Assembly: GCF_029871235.1 (NCBI RefSeq)
Contig: NZ_SSOM01000082.1
Span: 95,054-159,053, forward strand
Direction of reading: 5' to 3'
DNA length: 64,000 bases
Origin: Pseudomonas sp. BN411
Lineage (GTDB): Bacteria > Pseudomonadota > Gammaproteobacteria > Pseudomonadales > Pseudomonadaceae
Of this stretch, positions 41,501-49,209 are shown in pieces. Position numbers and translations under genes: made by a program. The stretch's first letter is position 1; each line of letters starts with the position of its first letter. The notes below the pieces were generated by a model. The model did no database searches and was not told where the DNA came from. It worked only from the letters and a program-made list of their open reading frames with translations.

Positions 41501-42256
41501 TTAACCCCAATAAGCCTGGCCGCCATCCAGCGGGATGGTGGCGCCGGTCAGATAGCGGGCGTTGTCGCTGACCAGGAAGGCCACGGTGCGGCCGATGTCG
41601 TGTTCACAATCGCCCACCCGGCGCAGCGGAATGCTGCTGAAGAAGGCTTCCGCCTCCACCGGGTTGGCTTCGACCCAGCCGCGCAGGCCGGGGGATAGGG
41701 CGTGGGGGGCGATGACGTTGACGCGGATGCCGTCCACGCCCCATTCGCAGGCAGCCCCGCGGCTGAGCGAGCGGATGGCTTCCTTGGTTGCGGCGTAGTG
41801 GCCGTAGCCCGATGCGTCCCAGCGCACGGCGGCGGAGGAGGCCAGGTTGACCACGGCGCCATCACCCTTGAGGTGCGGGTAGCAGGCGCGCATCAGGCGC
41901 AGGGTGGCCATGGGACCTGAGTCGATGCCCTTCATGAAGGCTTCGTCCGTCACCTCGAGGATGCTGCCGAGCGGCACGATGTGGGCGTTGTTGACCAGGA
42001 TGTTGAGGCCACCGAAGGCCTCCACCACTTGGGCCACGCAGCGATCGATATCCGCTGGGCTCATCACGTCGCATTCGACTGCCAGGGCGGTGCCGCCACG
42101 GCGGCGAATTTCGGCACAAGTCTCTTCCAGGGTGGCGCGGGTGCGACCGGCCACGGCGACCTTGGCGCCCTCGGCGGCCAGCGAGTAGGCGATACCCTGG
42201 CCAACGCCCTGGCCGCCTCCGGTCACCAGGGCGACCTTGCCTTGCAGCATGCTCAT
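41501..42256 (-). CDS. Short-chain dehydrogenase/reductase (SDR 6)
   Basis: 251 aa from the ATG at 42256 (MSMLQGKVALVTGGGQGVG). NNAH replaces NNAG; the catalytic region is NLASSAAV and YAATK. An upstream ATG at 42277 is in frame but the family starts near LQGKVALVTGG. Site gggag lies upstream. Fourth in the leftward unit, 25 bp after SDR 7. It oxidises or reduces an unknown alcohol/ketone. Confidence 0.9.
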   Translation of the reverse strand: MSMLQGKVALVTGGGQGVGQGIAYSLAAEGAKVAVAGRTRATLEETCAEIRRRGGTALAVECDVMSPADIDRCVAQVVEAFGGLNILVNNAHIVPLGSILEVTDEAFMKGIDSGPMATLRLMRACYPHLKGDGAVVNLASSAAVRWDASGYGHYAATKEAIRSLSRGAACEWGVDGIRVNVIAPHALSPGLRGWVEANPVEAEAFFSSIPLRRVGDCEHDIGRTVAFLVSDNARYLTGATIPLDGGQAYWG

Positions 42257-42281
42257 GCTTGTTTGCTCCCGAATCATTGGA

Positions 42282-43046
42282 TTAACCGGCGATGCCGGAG
42301 ATCGTCTGTGCGTTGTCGATGCGCAGTTCGGCGCCGTTGACGAAGCGCGATTCGTCCGAGGCGAGGAACAGCACCAGGTTGGCCACGTCTTCCGGCATGC
42401 ACATGCGTGCCATGGGGTTGTCGCCGATGCCCAGGGCCACCGGATCGAGGTTGGGCACCAGGGACTGGGTCATGGGTGTCCAGATGCCGTCGGGGTGAAT
42501 GGAGTTGCAGCGGATGCGGTAGCCGCTGTTCTTGCAGTGCATCGCGACGTTGCGGGTCAGGGCGGTGACGGCGCCTTTGGAGCCGGTGTAGGCGCACATG
42601 GGCGGCAGACCGCCGAGGGCGGCGACCGAGGACATCATGATGATCGAGCCGCCGGTGGCGTTGCGCTTCATTGCCTCGATGCCGTACTTGCAGCCGAGGA
42701 AGTAGCCATCGGCGTTCACCCGCATCACGTTGCGCCATTGCTGCAGGCTGGCCTCTTCGATCGTACCCAGGGGGCAGATGGCGGCGTTATTGACCAGCAC
42801 ATCGAGGCGGCCGAAGGTCGCCAGGGTCTGCTCGATTGCCCGCTGCCAATGCTGTTCCTCGGCGACATCGAGTTCGACGAACAGGGCTGCGGCACCGATC
42901 TCGGCAGCCAGGGCCGCGCCGGCCTCGCAGTCTATGTCCGCCAGCACCACCCGGGCGCCTTCGGCGGCCAGCAGAAGGGCATCGGCCTTGCCGACGCCGC
43001 TGGCGGCGCCGGTGATCAGTACGACCTTGTCTTGGACACGTTTCAT
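42282..43046 (-). CDS. Short-chain dehydrogenase/reductase (SDR 7)
   Basis: 254 aa. Motifs: TGAASGVG, NNAA, MSSVAAL and YTGSK. The usual C-terminal DGG is replaced by DNAQ (ELRIDNAQTISGIAG). In sequence style it resembles cyclohexanol/hydroxysteroid dehydrogenases. Overlaps SDR 8 by 4 bp (ATGA), so translation is coupled. Confidence 0.9.
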   Translation of the reverse strand: MKRVQDKVVLITGAASGVGKADALLLAAEGARVVLADIDCEAGAALAAEIGAAALFVELDVAEEQHWQRAIEQTLATFGRLDVLVNNAAICPLGTIEEASLQQWRNVMRVNADGYFLGCKYGIEAMKRNATGGSIIMMSSVAALGGLPPMCAYTGSKGAVTALTRNVAMHCKNSGYRIRCNSIHPDGIWTPMTQSLVPNLDPVALGIGDNPMARMCMPEDVANLVLFLASDESRFVNGAELRIDNAQTISGIAG

Positions 43047-43900
43047 TCAGCTCTCCTCAAGGGGGCCCGACCGGCCAGGGCGTCCTGTATGGCGTCTGCG
43101 CCGTACATGGCCGCCACAAGGTCGTCCAGGTGGGGATTGCGGCGTAGTTCGTTGCCGCCGTCGATGGCCAGGCTCTGGCCGGTGGTCCAGACCGATTCCG
43201 GGCCGGCCAGGTAACGCACAGCCCCTGCGATGTCCTCGGGTGTGCCGAGACGGCCGAGCGGTACCTCGTCGAGGAACGGCCGGCAGAGTTCGGGGCTGGC
43301 GAACAGGGCGCCAGTGGCCTCGCTGCGGAATAGTCCGGGACGCACGGAATTGACGCGGATGCCGGCGCTGGCCAGCTCCTCGGCGGCGCAGCGCACCAGA
43401 CTTTCCAGGGCAGCCTTGGCGGTGCAGTAGGACGACAGCCAGCGGAAGGTCATCTGCGCGGCCGTGGACGAGATGCACACGATGGAGCCGCCGCCGTTGC
43501 GCGCCATCAGCGGGGCGCCATGTCGGATGGCGAGGAAGGCGCTCATCAGGTTTGCGTCAAGTTCGGCGGTGAAGCTCTTGGCGTCATGGTGCAGCAGGGG
43601 GCGAAAACCACCACCGCCCACTGTGGGGATCAGGATGTCCAGGCGCTGGTGAAGGTCGTAGGCCTGGTCCAGCGCCCGCAGCAAGTCGGCTTCCTCACAG
43701 GCGTCGCCGACGCAGCACTCGACCTGGGCGCCGGGCACCTGCCCGAGCAGGTCGTTGCGGGCTGCCTCCAGCGCCTCGGCTCGTCGGCCCAGCAGCACAA
43801 CGCTGGCACCGTCCCTGATCAGCGCGAGGGCACAAACCCTGGCCAGGGCGCCGGTGCCGCCGGTGATCAGCGCAGTCTTGCCGCTCAGGGCCCCGATCAC
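43043..43900 (-). CDS. Divergent short-chain dehydrogenase/reductase (SDR 8)
   Basis: 285 aa. The cofactor loop reads TGGTGALA instead of TGxxxGIG, and the NNAG position is occupied by PTVGGGGF, but the catalytic ISSTAA and YCTAK are kept. The last 30 residues (DDLVAAMYGADAI...) extend beyond the normal fold. The altered cofactor loop may change NAD(P) preference. Overlaps the SnoaL-like gene upstream by 4 bp and SDR 7 downstream by 4 bp. Confidence 0.85.
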   Translation of the reverse strand: MIGALSGKTALITGGTGALARVCALALIRDGASVVLLGRRAEALEAARNDLLGQVPGAQVECCVGDACEEADLLRALDQAYDLHQRLDILIPTVGGGGFRPLLHHDAKSFTAELDANLMSAFLAIRHGAPLMARNGGGSIVCISSTAAQMTFRWLSSYCTAKAALESLVRCAAEELASAGIRVNSVRPGLFRSEATGALFASPELCRPFLDEVPLGRLGTPEDIAGAVRYLAGPESVWTTGQSLAIDGGNELRRNPHLDDLVAAMYGADAIQDALAGRAPLRRAE

Positions 43901-44322
43901 TGATTGGCTCCTTGCAAGGGCTGGTCCTGGGACCAGTCCAGCAACAGCTCGCGACAGGTGATGCGCCAGAGACCGTCAAGGCAGGCGAAGCGATCACGGT
44001 AACGGATGCCCCAATCCAGCTTGCGGGTGACGCCCTCGGCTTCGTAGATGTGGTTGGCGATGCAGTAGGTTTCGGCACTCGCCTCGAGGTCGTCCACCTC
44101 CGCCAGGTGGTTGTGGACATGGTGCTGGGTGACGCTGTAGCGACCCAGACCGTTCATTCCCGCGACGATGGCGTCTACGCCGTCGAAGCTGAAGCCGGGC
44201 CCTTTGAGTACTGCGTCGGGTGCGAACAGGCGGGCCAGTGCCGTCCAATCCCGTTTATCCACCGCCTGTGCGTAACGACAGACGAGTTCATAGAGCGCTT
44301 GCTTGTGCGATGCCTCGGACAT
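43897..44322 (-). CDS. SnoaL/NTF2-like protein (ketosteroid-isomerase fold)
   Basis: 141 aa, beginning MSEASHKQALYELVCRYAQA, with DWTALARLFAPDAVLKGPGF and a C-terminal RDRFACLDGLWRI, the usual SnoaL-like pattern. The fold includes delta-5-3-ketosteroid isomerase, polyketide cyclases and dehydratases. First gene of the leftward five-gene unit; start at 44322 behind aaggagg. Operator copy 5 is 73 bp upstream. Isomerase, dehydratase or small subunit roles are all possible. Confidence 0.85.
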   Translation of the reverse strand: MSEASHKQALYELVCRYAQAVDKRDWTALARLFAPDAVLKGPGFSFDGVDAIVAGMNGLGRYSVTQHHVHNHLAEVDDLEASAETYCIANHIYEAEGVTRKLDWGIRYRDRFACLDGLWRITCRELLLDWSQDQPLQGANQ

Positions 44323-44394
44323 GCCAGGAGCCTCCTTGTTTGTCCTGCGCGGTTGCAGGTGCCGGGAAACTCGCATCGCCGGGGCAGAGGGGCA

Positions 44395-44410
44395 TCGGCC
44401 GATCGGACTA
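44395..44410. promoter_or_regulatory. Island operator, copy 5
   Basis: TCGGCCGATCGGACTA, 14 of 16 to consensus, 73 bp before the leftward SnoaL-like start. Confidence 0.62.
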
Positions 44411-44430
44411 TTGGTCATCGCGCAGGGCGC

Positions 44431-44446
44431 TAGTCCCCTCGGACGA
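44431..44446. promoter_or_regulatory. Island operator, copy 6
   Basis: TAGTCCCCTCGGACGA, 13 of 16 to consensus, 58 bp before the rightward SnoaL-like start at 44504. Copies 5 and 6 sit back to back in one divergent promoter. Confidence 0.62.
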
Positions 44447-44503
44447 TGATTGGCCGGGTAGCGCCGGCTAGGTTGGGCGTTCCCCTTACATGGAGCAGCA
44501 GAG

Positions 44504-44983
44504 ATGGCCGACGCCGTTGAAACACTTCTGGAAATCGAGCAGATCAAGCAGCTGAAGTACCGCTATTTCAGGGCGATCGACTGCCATGACTGGGCCTTGT
44601 TCGAAACCTGTGTGGCCGAGGACGTGACCACCGCGCTGGACAGCGGCAAGTACGCCTTTTCCGGTCGTGCCGGCTTTGTAGAGGGCCTGCGTGGGCTGAT
44701 GGACCGGCCGACCCTGCTGTCCAAGCATCAGGGGCACCACCCGGAGATCGAGTTGGTCGCGCCTGATCGGGCCCGGGGCAGCTGGTACCTTGAGGATCAT
44801 GTGATCGACACGGAGAACGGCTGGATGGTGCACGGCACGGCGTTCTACCAGGACGAATACGTCAAGCGCGACGGGGCCTGGCAGATTCTCTCCACTGGAT
44901 ACCGGCGCGTATTCGAAACGGTCACGGCGCCCATCCCGGAGCAGTTCAAGGTCATTTCCTGCTGGTTCGGACTGCCCGAGTGA
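44504..44983 (+). CDS. SnoaL/NTF2-like protein, second copy
   Basis: 159 aa (MADAVETLLEIEQIKQLKYR). It shows the SnoaL_4-type start of an acidic helix, then YFRAIDCHDWALFETCVAED and a C-terminal RDGAWQILSTGYRR. It is not a close copy of the 43897-44322 protein, so the two probably have different roles. Single-gene rightward unit, divergent from the SDR operon and behind operator copy 6. It is convergent with the GlxA-type regulator. Confidence 0.85.
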   Translation: MADAVETLLEIEQIKQLKYRYFRAIDCHDWALFETCVAEDVTTALDSGKYAFSGRAGFVEGLRGLMDRPTLLSKHQGHHPEIELVAPDRARGSWYLEDHVIDTENGWMVHGTAFYQDEYVKRDGAWQILSTGYRRVFETVTAPIPEQFKVISCWFGLPE

Positions 44984-45001
44984 ACGAATAGCGCCCGCCG
45001 C

Positions 45002-45961
45002 TCAGCCGGCGCGCAGCTCGCGGATACCCTTGCCGAGGCGCTTGCGCAGCAGGGTGCGCAGGGTCACGCCGTCGGCGTAGCCCACCAGCCCGGCCACCTG
45101 GTCGACGCTGTGCTCGCTGGTTTTCAGCAGGTGCACGGCGCGTTCGATGCGCAGGTCCTGCACGTAGGCGAGCGGTGTTTTGCCCAGCACTTCGTGGATG
45201 CGCCGGGCGAGGGTGCGCTTGCTGGTGGCCAGTTCTCCGGCTGCTGCATCGAGGTTGAACCCCTCGGCCAGGCGCTCGCGTACCCAGCGGTCGAAGCGTT
45301 GCACCAGCGGGTCGGCATGGGCCAGGTGGTCGGAGAGGGCATAGGCCGATTGCGACGGCCGCGAGTCGACGATCAGGTAGCGCGCCACCAGGGCGGCCAG
45401 CTCCGGGCTGGTCTGGCGGATGAGCCAGAGGGTCAGGTCCAGGTGGCTGAGGGCGGCGCCGGCGGTCACCAATTGCCCGGAGCTGACGATCATCCGGCCG
45501 GCGTCGAGCTGCACCTGTGGATAACGTTGCCGGAACAGCGGTGTCAGCCACCAGGTGGTGGTGGCTTCGTGCCCGTCCAGCAAGCCGGTTTCCGCCAGCA
45601 CGAAAGTGCCGATGCAGGCTGCGGCGATTCGCGCGCCACCTTCCGCCCAGTGACGCAGGGCGACAACCGCATCGGCTACGTCAGGGCGGGCCAGGGCTTG
45701 CTGCAATGGGTCGGGCATCTTGTAGCCCATGGCCGGGACGATCACCCACTCCGGCGTCGGGCAATCCGCCAGCGGTCGCACCGGAACGCCGAAACCCAGG
45801 GAGCTGTTCACTTCCGGCCTTACCCCGGCCAGGACCACCTCGAACTGCGGGCAGGGCAGTCCATGCAGGGTGGAAAGTTCGTTGGCAGTGGCAAGGGCGT
45901 CGAGCACGGTGGCCAGGCCGGTGTCGAACACACCCTCAAGGGCGAGGACGGTGAGCTTCAT
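45002..45961 (-). CDS. GlxA-type transcriptional regulator (DJ-1/PfpI plus AraC HTH)
   Basis: About 319 aa from the start at 45961 (MKLTVLALEGVFDTGLATVL). An N-terminal DJ-1/PfpI-like domain contains AACIGTFVLAETGLLDG (expected nucleophile-elbow Cys). A C-terminal AraC double helix-turn-helix follows (KRTLARRIHEVLGKTPLAYV then VDQVAGLVGYADGVTLRTLL). Such regulators control amine, carnitine or amino-acid catabolism. The extension upstream to 46060 lies in the divergent gene's leader and is rejected. No island operator nearby; it may regulate the divergent thioesterase. Confidence 0.9.
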   Translation of the reverse strand: MKLTVLALEGVFDTGLATVLDALATANELSTLHGLPCPQFEVVLAGVRPEVNSSLGFGVPVRPLADCPTPEWVIVPAMGYKMPDPLQQALARPDVADAVVALRHWAEGGARIAAACIGTFVLAETGLLDGHEATTTWWLTPLFRQRYPQVQLDAGRMIVSSGQLVTAGAALSHLDLTLWLIRQTSPELAALVARYLIVDSRPSQSAYALSDHLAHADPLVQRFDRWVRERLAEGFNLDAAAGELATSKRTLARRIHEVLGKTPLAYVQDLRIERAVHLLKTSEHSVDQVAGLVGYADGVTLRTLLRKRLGKGIRELRAG

Positions 45962-46058
45962 GGCGAGATCGCTACCAAAGTTGTCAATCGCGCCAGTATG
46001 GCAAAGGGGTAATGGGCCATAAAGTGAGCCCCACACCCCCTTGCTGCGGAGACTCGTC

Positions 46059-46499
46059 ATGTATCAGAAGACACTCATTGCCGGTTGGGGCGACATGGAC
46101 TTCAACTCCCATATGCGCAACACCGCTTACCTCGACAAGTCCGCCGACGTGCGCATGATGTACTTCGCCGACCGTGGCTTCCCCATGTCCGAGTTCCACC
46201 GCCTGCGCCTCGGGCCGGTGGTGATGAAGGACGAGATCGAATACTTCCGGGAATTCCACCTGCTGGACGCGATGGACATCAGCATGCGCCTGGCCGGCCT
46301 GTCCGAAGACGGCAGCCGGATGATGCTGCGTAACGAGTTCTACCGGGGCACCACGTTGGCGGCGCGGGTTACCTCCACCGCCGGCTGGTTCGACCTGGAG
46401 CAGCGCAAGCTGGTGGTGCCGCCACCGGCCCTGCTGGAAGCGCTCCAGGCCCTGGAGGAAAGCGAGGATTTCCGTGTGCTGCCGGGCAGCAGCCGCTGA
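46059..46499 (+). CDS. Thioesterase, hotdog fold (4-hydroxybenzoyl-CoA thioesterase type)
   Basis: 146 aa. GWGDMDFNSHMRNTAYL is the 4HBT-type active-site segment (D and N/H region), followed by EIEYFREFHLLDAMDI. Likely hydrolyses an acyl-CoA or acts as a housekeeping thioesterase. Start at 46059. Divergent from the GlxA-type regulator and followed 12 bp later by a DUF488 gene, so a two-gene unit is likely. Confidence 0.88.
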   Translation: MYQKTLIAGWGDMDFNSHMRNTAYLDKSADVRMMYFADRGFPMSEFHRLRLGPVVMKDEIEYFREFHLLDAMDISMRLAGLSEDGSRMMLRNEFYRGTTLAARVTSTAGWFDLEQRKLVVPPPALLEALQALEESEDFRVLPGSSR

Positions 46500-46511
46500 G
46501 GAGGAGGGGAG

Positions 46512-46898
46512 ATGAGCATCAGCATCGTCCAACTGGGCACGCCGCGAGCCGCCGATGAAGGGTTGCGCATCGGCACCGTGCGCCGGCCGCCACGGGGCGT
46601 ACCCAAGGCCGAATTCGCCAGCCGCGACTACTACGACACCTGGCTACCCCTGCTGGCGCCCAGCGCGGACCTGATGGCCGAGGGCAAGGCCGCCGAAAGC
46701 GACGCCGACTGGGCGCGCTTCGCCAAGCGCTACCGCGCCGAAATGGAAGGCGGGGAGGGCGCCAGGGTGCTGGACCTGCTGGCCGCTCTGTCCCACGGCA
46801 GCCACTTCGCGGTCGGCTGCTATTGCGAGAACGAGGCACGCTGCCATCGATCTCTGCTGCGTCAGTTGCTGGCCGAGCGCGGCGCGTCGATTCGCTGA
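46512..46898 (+). CDS. DUF488 family protein
   Basis: 128 aa. Matches DUF488 in layout: RIGTVRRPPRGVPK, then DYYDTWLPLLAPS, a helical middle, and a conserved C-terminal VGCYCENEARCHRSLLRQLL with Cys and His that look metal-binding. Biochemical function is unknown. Shares a transcript with the thioesterase; gaggaggggag provides a strong ribosome-binding site. Confidence 0.88.
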   Translation: MSISIVQLGTPRAADEGLRIGTVRRPPRGVPKAEFASRDYYDTWLPLLAPSADLMAEGKAAESDADWARFAKRYRAEMEGGEGARVLDLLAALSHGSHFAVGCYCENEARCHRSLLRQLLAERGASIR

Positions 46899-47076
46899 TC
46901 CCCGCGGCGGAAACGCCCACCACCTCCCTCTGGCAGTCCTACGACCAATGGCGCAAAATCGCGCCTCGTCGACGGAAGGCGCTGAGTATTAAGGCGCCTT
47001 CATTCCTATACTTCTGAGGTATGGGTCTTACTCTTCTTTTCCTTCCTTCATTTTTTCTTTCTTTACTGGACGCATC

Positions 47077-48021
47077 GTGAAAATTCGCAGTTCGATCGCC
47101 AAGCTGTTCGTTCTCGGTACCTGCCTGTTCGTTTTTGCAGGCTCTCCGGCCCAAGCCCAGGAAGCGCCGCTGCCGGTTCGCGACCCGGCTCAACTGCACC
47201 TGGCCTCCGGCAGCGTGATGTTGCTGGACCTGAACACCGACAAGGTCCTCTACTCCCGAAATCCTGACCTGGTTGCCCCGATCGCCTCGGTGACCAAGCT
47301 GATGACCGCCATGGTGGTGCTGGACGCCAAGCAGCCCATGGACGAGGTCATCTCCGTGACCATCCGTGACAACCCGGACATGAAAGGCGTGTATTCGCGG
47401 GTACGCGTGGGCAGCCAGGTCAATCGCCACGACATGATGCTGATGACCCTCATGTCGTCGGAGAACCGCGCCGCCACCACCCTGGCCGAGTCCTATCCCG
47501 GCGGTTATTCGGCCTTCATCAAGGCGATGAACACCAAGGCCCGCGCACTGGGCATGACCAGCACCCGCTATGTCGAACCCACCGGCCTGTCGCTGCACAA
47601 CGTGTCCAGCGCCCACGACCTGGTGCTGCTGCTCAAGGAAGCACGCAAGTACCCGATGCTGAGCCAGCTCAGCACCACGCCGGAGAAGACCATCACCTTC
47701 GTCAAGCCGCGCTACAGCCTGGGCTTCCGCAACACCAACAGCCTGGTACGCAAGCCCGGCTGGAGCATCCAGGTGACCAAGACCGGCTTCACCGACGAGG
47801 CGGGACACTGCCTGGTGATGCTGACCCACATGAACGGCCGCCCGGTCGCCATGGTGCTGCTGGATGCCTTTGGCAAATACACCCACGTGGCCGACGCCAC
47901 GCGCATGCGCCGCTGGCTGGAAACCGGCAAGAGCGGCCCGGTACCGGCGGCGGCGAAGAACTACCGCCAGTACAAGGACAACCAGATTCGCCAGGCGACG
48001 GTGCAGAACAGCGCGCAGTGA
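47077..48021 (+). CDS. pbpG: D-alanyl-D-alanine endopeptidase (penicillin-binding protein 7)
   Basis: 314 aa with a signal peptide (to about AQAQ, residue 28). Serine active-site motifs: S71-V-T-K74, S128-E-N130 and K235-T-G237. Family S11; cleaves DD-crosslinks of peptidoglycan in the periplasm. Start is GTG at 47077; the only site upstream is a weak ggac 5 bases before it. It has no C-terminal membrane anchor helix, as expected of PBP7. Single gene with about 180 bp of upstream DNA (46899-47076) in which no other gene is seen. Confidence 0.95.
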   Translation: MKIRSSIAKLFVLGTCLFVFAGSPAQAQEAPLPVRDPAQLHLASGSVMLLDLNTDKVLYSRNPDLVAPIASVTKLMTAMVVLDAKQPMDEVISVTIRDNPDMKGVYSRVRVGSQVNRHDMMLMTLMSSENRAATTLAESYPGGYSAFIKAMNTKARALGMTSTRYVEPTGLSLHNVSSAHDLVLLLKEARKYPMLSQLSTTPEKTITFVKPRYSLGFRNTNSLVRKPGWSIQVTKTGFTDEAGHCLVMLTHMNGRPVAMVLLDAFGKYTHVADATRMRRWLETGKSGPVPAAAKNYRQYKDNQIRQATVQNSAQ

Positions 48022-48077
48022 GGAAATGGGGCAGGCCTGTCGCCTGCTTGGCGAATGAATTGGCTTGCCAGAGCCTT

Positions 48078-48132
48078 GTAGGAGCTAGCTTGCTAGCGAA
48101 AAGGCACCATTCGCTGGCAAGCCAGCTCCTAC
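48078..48132. repeat. gtaggagc-family hairpin repeat after pbpG
   Basis: gtaggagctagcttgctagc ... gctggcaagccagctcctac. Same family as 14975-15030. It lies between two convergent genes and could act as a terminator. Confidence 0.8.
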
Positions 48133-48159
48133 GGGCGATCCGGCTGCGCGCGGCGCACC

Positions 48160-49089
48160 CTACGGAACGAGTCCGCGCAGCCGGGATTCCAGCCTTCCCA
48201 GCAACCCTTCTGCTACCTCCTTCAATACTTCCTCCGCTTCATCCACCAGTGCCGACGAGGGTCGGTATTCCGGGCGGATCAGCTGCACGCGGAATGGCAC
48301 GGACGTCTGTAGCCGGCGTATCTGTACCCCGCGCCCGACCTCGTCCAGGGCGCTCAGCGGGTTGACGATGGCCAGGCCCAGCCCCTGGCGGACCATGGCG
48401 CAGACCGAGGCGGCAGTGCTGGTTTCCACCACCATCCGGCGCTCCACCCCGGCGGCCTGGAAGTGGGCGTCCAGGCTCTGCCGGTAGATATCCAGGCCAG
48501 ACAGGCTGATGAACGGGCGACCATGGAAGTCCGCCAGTTCCAGCTCGGATCTGCTCAACAGTTCGTGGCCATCCGGCAGCACGCAGACCATATCGGCGGC
48601 GAATAGGGTCGAGCCTCGTGTGCCGCGGGGCAGCAGGTCGGTTTCCGACAGGCCCAGGTCATGCCGCTGGCCGCTCAGGGATTCCTCCAGCAGGGGCGAC
48701 TCCTGAGCGCTGATGGACAGGCGCACGCCCGGATGGCGTTCGAGAAAGGCCTGGCAGAACCTCGGCAGCAGGGTCTGGGCAAAGACCGGAAGGCCGGTGA
48801 TGGCCAACTGGCCCTGGTCGAAGCGGCGGATGGCCTGGGCCGCGCCGACGATGCGTTCCAGTCCGGCGTAGGAACGCTGCACCTCGTCGAACAACGCCAA
48901 ACCCTGGGCGGTGGGGGCCAGGCGGCCGCCCTCGCGATCGAACAGGCGGAATCCCAGCAGGTGCTCGAAGCGCGCCAACTCGCGGCTCACGGTGGGCTGC
49001 GAGGTGAACAGCAGGCGCGCGGCGCCGGTGACGCTGCCAGCGGTCATCACCGCGCGGAAGATTTCGATATGGCGAATGGAAAGGTCCAT
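48160..49089 (-). CDS. LysR-type regulator divergent from lysA
   Basis: 309 aa. N-terminal winged helix (EIFRAVMTAGSVTGAARLLF, SQPTVSRELARFE) and a substrate-binding domain from about residue 90. Divergent placement next to the diaminopimelate decarboxylase gene, with an AT-rich inverted repeat between them, matches the LysR-lysA arrangement of E. coli, in which LysR activates lysA in response to low lysine/high diaminopimelate. Direct proof needs binding data. Confidence 0.9.
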   Translation of the reverse strand: MDLSIRHIEIFRAVMTAGSVTGAARLLFTSQPTVSRELARFEHLLGFRLFDREGGRLAPTAQGLALFDEVQRSYAGLERIVGAAQAIRRFDQGQLAITGLPVFAQTLLPRFCQAFLERHPGVRLSISAQESPLLEESLSGQRHDLGLSETDLLPRGTRGSTLFAADMVCVLPDGHELLSRSELELADFHGRPFISLSGLDIYRQSLDAHFQAAGVERRMVVETSTAASVCAMVRQGLGLAIVNPLSALDEVGRGVQIRRLQTSVPFRVQLIRPEYRPSSALVDEAEEVLKEVAEGLLGRLESRLRGLVP

Positions 49090-49140
49090 GGGGCGCTCGG
49101 AAACAGGTGTCAGTACATATCAATAATGAATGGCGTGATC

Positions 49141-49157
49141 ATAAATTGGTATTTTAT
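49141..49157. promoter_or_regulatory. AT-rich inverted repeat between lysR-like gene and lysA
   Basis: ATAAA-N7-TTTAT, 53 bp before lysA and 52 bp before the LysR-type start, in the position of a LysR-type operator. Confidence 0.4.
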
Positions 49158-49209
49158 TGAATCGTCCCGTCTCGCCATCATGACGTCATCCTGAATTCCG
49201 GAGGCCGCC

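Noticed and set aside
21336-46499. Island considered as an integrated mobile element
   Set aside because: No integrase, transposase, tRNA target or flanking direct repeat was seen, and base composition matches the rest; recent transfer cannot be shown from this window.
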